Assembly (NCBI GenBank): GCA_005765155.1
Contig: VCCP01000005.1
Span: 1,984,001-2,048,000, forward strand
Length of the DNA: 64,000 nt
Direction: 5' to 3'
Origin: Zelopaecilomyces penicillatus
Lineage: Eukaryota > Ascomycota > Sordariomycetes > Hypocreales > Pseudodiploosporaceae
Shown here: positions 56,231 through 64,000 of the stretch, piece by piece
How positions within the stretch are numbered: the first letter of the stretch is position 1
Layout of the letters: every line of letters begins with the position of its first letter
Program-made: the position numbers and the translations under genes
Notes under the pieces: model-generated
The model's database searches: none
The model's input: the letters and a program-made list of their open reading frames with translations, nothing else
Told to the model about the DNA's origin: nothing

Positions 56231-56849
56231 ATATTATTAAAGATATAGTTAATAATAAAAAATCAATTAATCTAGAATAGCTCCTTAAGGATAATAAAGA
56301 AATATTAATAGAGCTTAACTCTAATAATAGTAAGATAATTATTAGAAGTATATTAATAGAGTTTATAAAGTAATATATTAAAGCTTTAGAAGTGGCTAAG
56401 ATTAAATTAGACTCTTTAAAGAAAAAGAAGAAATCTAAAAGAAAAGGAATATATTAATTATATAATCCCTTTAAGATATATATCTATACCTTATATAAGA
56501 AAAAGGCTAATAAAGTTAACCCTATTAATAATATTTCTTTAAATAGATCTATATCTAATAATAATCTATTTTAGAAAAAGAAGAAATAAAAGAAAGTAAA
56601 GGGAAGAATTAATCTAGATATACTCTTTATTAAATATATTACCCTAAAGTTCTTTAATATATCTAAGGGATCCTAACTCTATAGAGAATACTTTAAGAAA
56701 ATCCTCTCTTAAACTAAGGATATATTAATTTAATAGGAGATTAATATTTTTCTAGAGATCCTTTATAATAGAGAATAGATTTTATCTTAATAATTCAAAG
56801 AAAGTGAAATACTTAATCCATTGGTTATATCTCCTTAAGTTATTAAAGT

Positions 56850-58260
56850 GATTCTTTATTTAGCTTAATAGATATATTCTATTTTTATTTTATAAGGATT
56901 AAAAGCAAAAGCTATAGAGTTATTAAAGGTATACTTTAAGAATTATATATTAGAAGAATCTTATACCTTCTATAAGAATTAATATTTCTTTATTAAGAAA
57001 AAGAATAAAGGGCTTTATTTAATTAATACTATTATAAAATATAATACTATTACTCTTAGAGATATATTTATCTCTTCTAATATTAATTTCTTTAATAAAG
57101 ATTTCTCTATATATATTATACTCTTATTATTAGATTTCTTTTCTAGCTATAATCAAGTCCTATTAAATAAAAAGAGTAGGGATCTTATTATATTTTCTTC
57201 TATTATTAATCTTTTAAGGATATATATACTCCTTTAAAGCGCTATAAATTTTATAGCCTAGTTTATAAGAATTATAACTTAGATATTATTTAATCTTATC
57301 CTAGATATCTATAAATCCTTTCTTAATAATATTATTATATATAAGCTATAATCTATTTATAATAATAAAGAGATTCTTTTTAGGATATAGAAATATATAC
57401 TTAAGTATTTATAGAATCTTAATAAAGTCCTTTTTAATATTAAGCTTTCTAGATATATAATATTAAAAGGGAAATTAAGATATTATTAAAATATAACTAT
57501 TATTATTAGATTCCTTTATAGGATATCTAAGAGAAAATCAATTAAAGAGAAGATTATTAAGATCCTAGAATAGCTTATCTATTATAATATAATAGATATT
57601 AAGGCCTTTTTTAGATTTATTAGCTATTATTAAATTTAGATATATAACTTTATTATTATTACTCTCTCTTTTATTATCCTATTATAAAAGAAAGCTCTTT
57701 AAGAGTAGAAAGGATTATAATCAGAGGTAATAGCTAAGCTTAGGGATATAATAATAACTATCTCTATTCTAATATTATTTAATCTCTCTAGGGAGGGCAG
57801 AGAAATTATATTTATAGTAGATATCAGCCTTAAAGGATGGGAAATAGTTTTAATATAAGTTCTAAATAGGTAATAATATCTAATTAGGTTTAAAAGCGAT
57901 TATTAAAATAAGATTAAATATAGCTATAATATAATAAAATAAGAGTATAAGGCTATTCTCTTTATATTCTAAAGGCTTAGAGGATATATCTATAGTATAT
58001 AATTTACTTTAGAGATAGATATATATATTCTTATATACTAGCTTAATAATACTATTTATAATATACTAGATAGTCTTATTATCTATTAGATTAGCTATAT
58101 TATATTATTTGATTTTATTATTAAATATATTTCTAGGAAAAATAATAATATAATAGATAGACTTTCTTAGAAAGGATTAGGGCTATCTAATTAAATAAAT
58201 ACTAAAGTTAATAGGGATTTAAAGGATATAATTAATATATATCTTAGATTAATATAATTA
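56850..58260 (+). pseudogene. Reverse transcriptase and RNase H remnant, copy D
   Basis: Collinear with 6980-8400 of copy A. The L-D-F-F-S-S-Y-N-Q-V-L-L block is at about 57135 and the catalytic P-F-L-N-N (for P-F-L-D-D) near 57318. RNase H landmarks occur near 57820-57960. RIP changes differ from those of A at many sites, so the common text is the ancestral one. Confidence 0.8.
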
Positions 58261-58359
58261 GATATACTAGAACCTGGATATTCTATAGAGTTCTAATAGA
58301 TTACTAGATTCCTATATTTATTAAAGAGACTATCTAATCTTAATAGAGTATAATTTAGA

Positions 58360-59700
58360 ACACTATATTAGAAAGCTTAGAGATTCTTTATTAAGGATAG
58401 AAAACTTTAATTAAGGCTAACTTATAAAAGAAACCATCCTATATTAGTTATTAATAACTTATTTATCTATAAGAAATTAATAATAAGCTATTATATAGTT
58501 TAAGAGTATAAAGGTAAAGCGGTTATCTTTAAAACTCTTTTTAATAGGTATTATTAGGGAAAGATATAAAATAATATTTCCTTAGCTATAACCTACTACC
58601 CTAAGTATTAAAAGTTTATATTATAATAGGGTAGAGAACCAGTGATTCTAATATCACTTAGGCAGCTAATATTAAAAATATATTTTGATTTATAATATAT
58701 ATTATCTAATTATAATATAAACTTTCTTATAAAAGCTTGCTATAATTTGATTAGATAGATAAAAGTTTAATCAATATAATAGATTAACTTAAAGGCTATA
58801 ACTAGATTTATTATAACCTTGATATAATGATATAGACTTATACTTTATATAGTTATTAATGGTGGATCTGAAATAAAAGGGCTTCTCTCTTAGATACTAT
58901 TTGATCAGGGTATAAAATATATTCAAATATCTTGGTATAATCCTATAGCTAATTCTATAGTTAAAGTTGGTTATTAAAGCCTTATATCTATAATAGTAAA
59001 GATATTAGAAAGGGACTTTAAATGGATAAGATACCTTAAAGCAGCTATTCTTATAGATAGAACTATAATTAAATTATCTTATAGCTTCTCTGTTTTTTAT
59101 CTTATATATAGGTATAATCCTATCTTATTATTTAAAGTTAAATTCCTAATATAGAGGCTTCTTAATTAAGATATTATTATTAATACTAAGGATTTATTTA
59201 AGTCTTATATTTAAATACTAGAAAAAAGATTAAAAGATATAATAAAGGCTAGAGAAAAGATAATTAACTTTAGGAAGAAGCTAATAATAAAAATAGATAC
59301 TATTAATAAATATATACTTTGATTAGAATATAATCAACTAATACTAAATAATCTAATACTTATATATAATATACCTAAGAAATAGGATAAATCCTATATA
59401 ATAAAGATAGCAATATACTGATATAGCTTATATCAGATTGCTTTATAAGCAGATATTACTAAAGTTTATATACTTTATATAATAAATAGGATTCTCCTAG
59501 ATAAGATCTATTCTAAAAACCATCTAAAGAAGTTTATTAAGGATAAATATAGCTAATAGATATCTAATACTAATATATAGCTCTTTGGACCCAAAGATAA
59601 ATAAGAACTATATAGGGAAAAGAGAGGGCTAGGACTATTAGACCCTCTTATATACTTTAACTTATCTATTAATTAAATAATACCCTAAGACTTTAACTCT
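58360..59700 (+). pseudogene. Integrase remnant, copy D
   Basis: Collinear with 8500-9830 of A. The F-D-Q-G block near 58898 is better preserved than in A (TTTGATCAGGGT), followed by the Y-N-P-x-A-N-S-I block near 58940. The basic C-terminal tail ends near 59720. Confidence 0.75.
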
Positions 59701-59849
59701 AATATTAATCTTAAAGAAGACTTTCTGGATTTATTATTAATTATTAAACCTTGGTTTAAAGTTATAATCTCTGGCCTAATTCAATATTAGAAGAGTATAT
59801 ATTAACTATACTTATTTTAGATATATATATAACTTCTTATATACTTAAA

Positions 59850-62020
59850 TCAAGGATTTCCTAGCTTGAATTCTATTTAAAAATCCTTAATAGGGAGAAT
59901 CTTAATAATATTTTTTAAAAGATATAATAAATTTCACTCTTTATATATAATATTCCATTACTAATATATAAACCAATCATATTAAATCAATTATAATAGA
60001 TAATTAATACTCCTAAATCTTAACTATAATAATTAAACTATTCTTATATTAATAATTAAATAATCCTTATTAATCTTATTCCTTTATAATCTTTCCTTAA
60101 TCTATATTAGTCTGATTTTGCTATACCCTTAAGTATAGACTTACTCTTGGATCTACTCTATACTTATACTAACCAGGACCAAATAAAGCTTATACTTATA
60201 TACCTAAAACCTTTCCTTTTACTCTAAAAAAACTCATTGAATTCCTATTAAAAATAGGAGTTCTTATAAATCATTTTAGTATTATAATATTATCTTTCTT
60301 TAACTTTCTTATTTATATAAATCCCTTTCTTATTTTATTATATATATATTTTATAATATTATATTAAATTAATTATATTCTTTTATTAATTTACTTTATT
60401 TTATAAAGATTAATTAATATCTTTAAAAGCTAATTTATTTATTAATATTAAATCATCTAAATTATATAACTAATATTATTATCCTAAGATTAATTTATCT
60501 TATCCCTTTTAAATTAAACTTATATCCTGATAATTAAGGAATTATTTAATCCTGCTTATATCTATTAAATCCTATTAGAGTTTTCCTTTATTATCTTATC
60601 TATATCTTATTTTATTATATATTTAACCTTTAAAGTTAATAGCTAATATTTCTATAAGCAGAGAGTAATAGATATATTTAAGAAATCTAGAATAATTAGT
60701 CCCTTTGATTCTTTGGTCTAGTCCTTTCCTAAGAAAGTTATTTACTTTCTCTTATTCTTTAGCTTGGATTAATAGCTATAAAGTCCTCTCTATCCATAGT
60801 CTATATATCTATCCTATTTATAATTTAAATAGTATTTATTATATTTAGTTAGGATTAAAATATATAGATAATATAGCAATATAATATACTCCTTAATAGC
60901 TATAATAGTAATTAAGAAGGATTATATATAATAAGAATATAGGATTAGATTAATAACCCTATAATAATTAATAAATAAAGAATAGATTCTCTCTTTTTAT
61001 TTTATTAAGGTATTAAAGAAATACTTATAAATATATCTTATTTCAGTTAATATAAATATAAGGTAAGATATTTAGGTTTTTATAATAGACTTTAATATAG
61101 GATATTCTTAAGTATTATAGAGATTGCCTTCTTAAAAGTATTATTTAAGACTTTAGCTCTTAGCTAGCTATATAAGAGTACTAGATATATCTTTTATAAA
61201 CTTAATAGTAAAGAATACCTTATAATAGAGAGGGTAATTTATCTGGCTTATATTCACCCCCTCTAGAATCTATACTTTAAATATTATTTAAATCTAAAAA
61301 TAAAAAAGAGGATTAATATTAGTTTATAAAAATCAAATAGTATTAAACTAGAAAAGCCTTATAACTTATTATTATTTCTATTATAGAAGATAATTTAATA
61401 CTATTAAAGAACTTAATATAATTATTTTATAATAAAGCAACTTTATAAATAATTATATTATATAAAATAATTATATTTATAATAGAATTAATATTAGAGA
61501 GCTAAGAATAAATATTACCTTAATTAGTTTTTATAATTAAATAATATCTATATTAAAAACCTAAAGAGAATAAGAGATAGATTAATAATCCTAAAATTAA
61601 GAGGGCTGAGTTATAAGATAAAGAAGGAAAAGTTATAAGAGCTAGGAGGCAGTCCCTTTAAAAAGTATATAAATAAAAATATATATTACTTACTAATTAT
61701 AAATCACTATTAAGTATAATAAAAAGCTATACTTTAAAGGAAGCGCTGTTTATAATAAAAGATATCTTTGATTAAATGATTATATATAATTATAAAGGAT
61801 TATCAATTCAAACCCTTATATACTTATAAAGCTCCCTTTTATAAAGAGATATCTTATATATATCACCCCCTTTCACCTCTATTACCTCCTTCTAGTACCT
61901 ATACTATCTTATTTTATTCCTTTAACCTCTATTATTATTTAATTATACCTCTATCTAACTTCTTATTAATATATAATATTAAAATAATAAAGAACTTCTA
62001 GATTATTTATACTCTTCCTT
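59850..62020 (+). other. Family-1 extra region of copy D, upstream part
   Basis: Aligns with about 9950-12150 of A. The stretches at about 60650-60770 and 61000-61700 are the best preserved and give Lys/Gln/Ser-rich text, e.g. around 61560-61650, with no recognised domain. The remainder is AT-rich without visible features. Confidence 0.5.
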
Positions 62021-64000
62021 TAAGTAAGTATTAAAAATATAAGCCTTATTATTATTATAGGAGTAGTATAGCTTAAAGAAGATATAGGTTTATTTTATAA
62101 ATATACTAATAAATATATTGTATTTATAATAAACCTAGGGTTTTCTAAGTAACCCTGCTTTATGGTCCCTTAATAAGATTAATCTAATCTATTGCTAACT
62201 CTCCCTTAGAATTTTAATATAGATACCCTAAATTTAATAATATATAGCCTTATCTCTGCTATATAGCTATTTCCTTAAAGCCTATAAGAATAGAACTAGA
62301 GTGATTATTTAATCAAGCTCTATTAATTATTATATATATTAAAGAATAAAGATTAGGCTATTAATTTTATATTATACCCTCTACTTTAAATCATACTCTA
62401 TAATATCTCTGATAATATATTTATAGCCCTTAGAGTGATATATATTTTTAAATTAAAGGAATATTTCTATATATATATAAATCTCTCTGATATTTTATAT
62501 AAGTTTAAATCCTATAATTATTTAATATTTAATATCTATAATTACCTTAATAAGCTAGCTGCCTTCTATAAGAATATATTTAATAAGTGATTCTTTATTA
62601 AGTTTATTAATTATAAGAATATATATTAATATTCCTTTATTTAGGATTGATTTAAAGGCTAGCTTTATATCTTTAACTTATAAATAGATAGATAAATATA
62701 TTATATTAAAGAGTTTATATATTTATAAAGGTAAATGCTTTATAAGCTTAATCTCCCTTATAACTTTATATTTATTATTATTTTATATATAAAGTAAGTA
62801 TAAGATTAAGAGTATAGCTATCTATCTTTCTTTTAGATTTATATTATTATTAAAGGATTAATTAGATTTTACCCTTATCTTAATTAGATTAGAGAAGATT
62901 TAAATAAGATTAAATAATCTTATAATAATATATTTTACTTACTCCCTAATAATCCCTTTTATTTATTATTAAGAGATTAATATCTATTTAATAGTTTAAA
63001 TCAGCCTATATCTAGTTATATATTTAGAGTAAGAAATACTATACTATATCTTATTATTAATAAATTAAATATAGCTAAGTACTTATAGAGCTTTTATTAT
63101 ATTATTTTATAGGATCTTAATAATCAAATAGTTTATAATCAAGGTATAGATAAAGCACTCTATTTTATTTACCTAAGAGATACTATATTATTCTTAATTA
63201 ATAAATATACCTTACCTATACTATATAATAACTCTAGAGTCTTCTATATATCTATAGGAAATAGCCTACTTATACTATTTATATAGATTATTATAATACT
63301 ATTTATTTACCCTATTAGAATATAAAAACCTATACTCTTTAAAGCTATTATTAACCAATAATTAAATAATAAGTTTAAGTATAATAAGATAATCAAGCCT
63401 AAGATAATTAAGATTATTAATATAATTATTATTAAAGAAGCTAAATTAATTATAACTTAGCCTAATAATAATTAAATAATAATACCCTAATAATATTCTT
63501 TAGAAGCTAATAGGAATAGGTTATTTATTATTTATTTAGTTTTTAGGCTCTTATCTAGGCTTAGTTTATTTATATATAATAATACTAAGGATATTTAAGG
63601 ATTATTTAATTAAGATTTATTAAATAAGGAGTTAGAGTTAATATTAATATAGCTTATATTATATTTAAACCCTTAGAAATAGATTACCTTTAAGAAGTGA
63701 ATAGCTAAGTTAATTTCTTTAAATACCCTTATAGTTAATTTAGATAAGGATACTAATACTTCTAAGGATATTATTATAACCCTAAGGTGATTTATTAATA
63801 GGAACCTAAATAGGGTATCTTAATTAGATAATAGATATCTTTCTTATAAGCAGATTAACCCTCTTAATAGAGAAAAGGGAAGTCTAGAAAAGAAATAAAG
63901 AAGCTAATAAAAGGAATTAAACCCTTAGCCCTCTCTATATTATATACTATCAATTTAATCTATAAGATATAAGGGAGAGATTATTATTTAAATAGGCATT
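62020..64000 (+). pseudogene. Second long ORF of family 1, copy D, cut by window end
   Basis: Aligns with about 12150-14110 of copy A without obvious length change, so the same reading frame is kept with a different set of TAA/TAG stops. This independent copy supports a real ancestral coding region. The charged C-terminal part begins near 63340. Product unknown. Confidence 0.55.

Larger units (their letters stand above)
45719..64000 (+). mobile_element. Copy D: family-1 Ty3 element, interrupted, right end outside window
   Basis: Direct repeat of copy A: 45719-49031 matches 2184-5495, then after the copia insertion 55364-64000 matches 5491 to about 14110. It is collinear with A throughout and has independent RIP damage, so the A-D comparison separates original sequence from mutation. 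The 3' LTR lies beyond the window. The only large interruption is the copia element at 49032-55363, for which copy A near 5491 gives the exact empty site. Confidence 0.9.

Noticed and set aside
1..64000. Mitochondrial or Plasmodium-like AT-rich genome
   Set aside because: The AT richness is explained by transition damage to nuclear LTR retrotransposons, and the undamaged copia element has normal composition.

Overview
The window looks like a gene-free, AT-rich transposon block from a filamentous ascomycete (Pezizomycotina). No host gene, tRNA or rRNA was found. Almost everything is LTR retrotransposon sequence ruined by C-to-T and G-to-A change: glutamine codons have become TAA/TAG and catalytic GAT codons have become AAT. 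This is the mark of repeat-induced point mutation (RIP). The setting fits an AT-isochore or a (peri)centromeric block. I do not name a species.

The layers can be separated by target-site duplications (TSDs) and by comparing filled with empty sites. (1) The outermost layer, copy Z, is a minus-strand copy of a 12.8-kb Ty3 family ('family 1'), now in three pieces: 1-2183, 15016-17260 and 33133-40121. (2) A second family-1 element, copy A (2184-15015, plus strand), sits inside Z with the 4-bp TSD ATAT. (3) A chromodomain Ty3 element, 'family 2' (17261-33132, plus, 213-bp LTRs, TSD AATAG), is also inside Z. It contains a solo family-1 LTR (18442-18838, TSD CTAC), a second chromodomain Ty3 element, 'family 3' (20016-27500, minus, 457-bp LTRs, TSD GATAA, inside the family-2 reverse transcriptase), and a 346-bp unclassified repeat. 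(4) From 40122 to 45718 lie a truncated Ty1/copia LTR, a second copy of the 346-bp repeat, a very old family-3 relic and a 540-bp element with terminal direct repeats. (5) Copy D, a third family-1 element (plus), runs from 45719 past the end of the window. It is interrupted by the youngest element, a Ty1/copia retrotransposon (49032-55363, minus, 475-bp LTRs, TSD AGGAT).

The copia element is nearly intact. Its two LTRs differ at only two positions, its primer-binding site matches the anticodon arm of initiator tRNA-Met, and its Gag-protease-integrase-RT-RNase H frame is broken by just two stop codons.

The most unusual feature is extra coding capacity downstream of pol in all three Ty3 families. 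Family 1 has a second frame of at least 650 codons (about 12.2-14.57 kb) that stays in register despite RIP stops. Family 3 has a 136-codon antisense ORF, tail-to-tail with pol, whose seven internal stops are all TAA or TAG. Family 2 has a frame of about 400 codons between its chromodomain and 3' LTR. I recognise none of these products.
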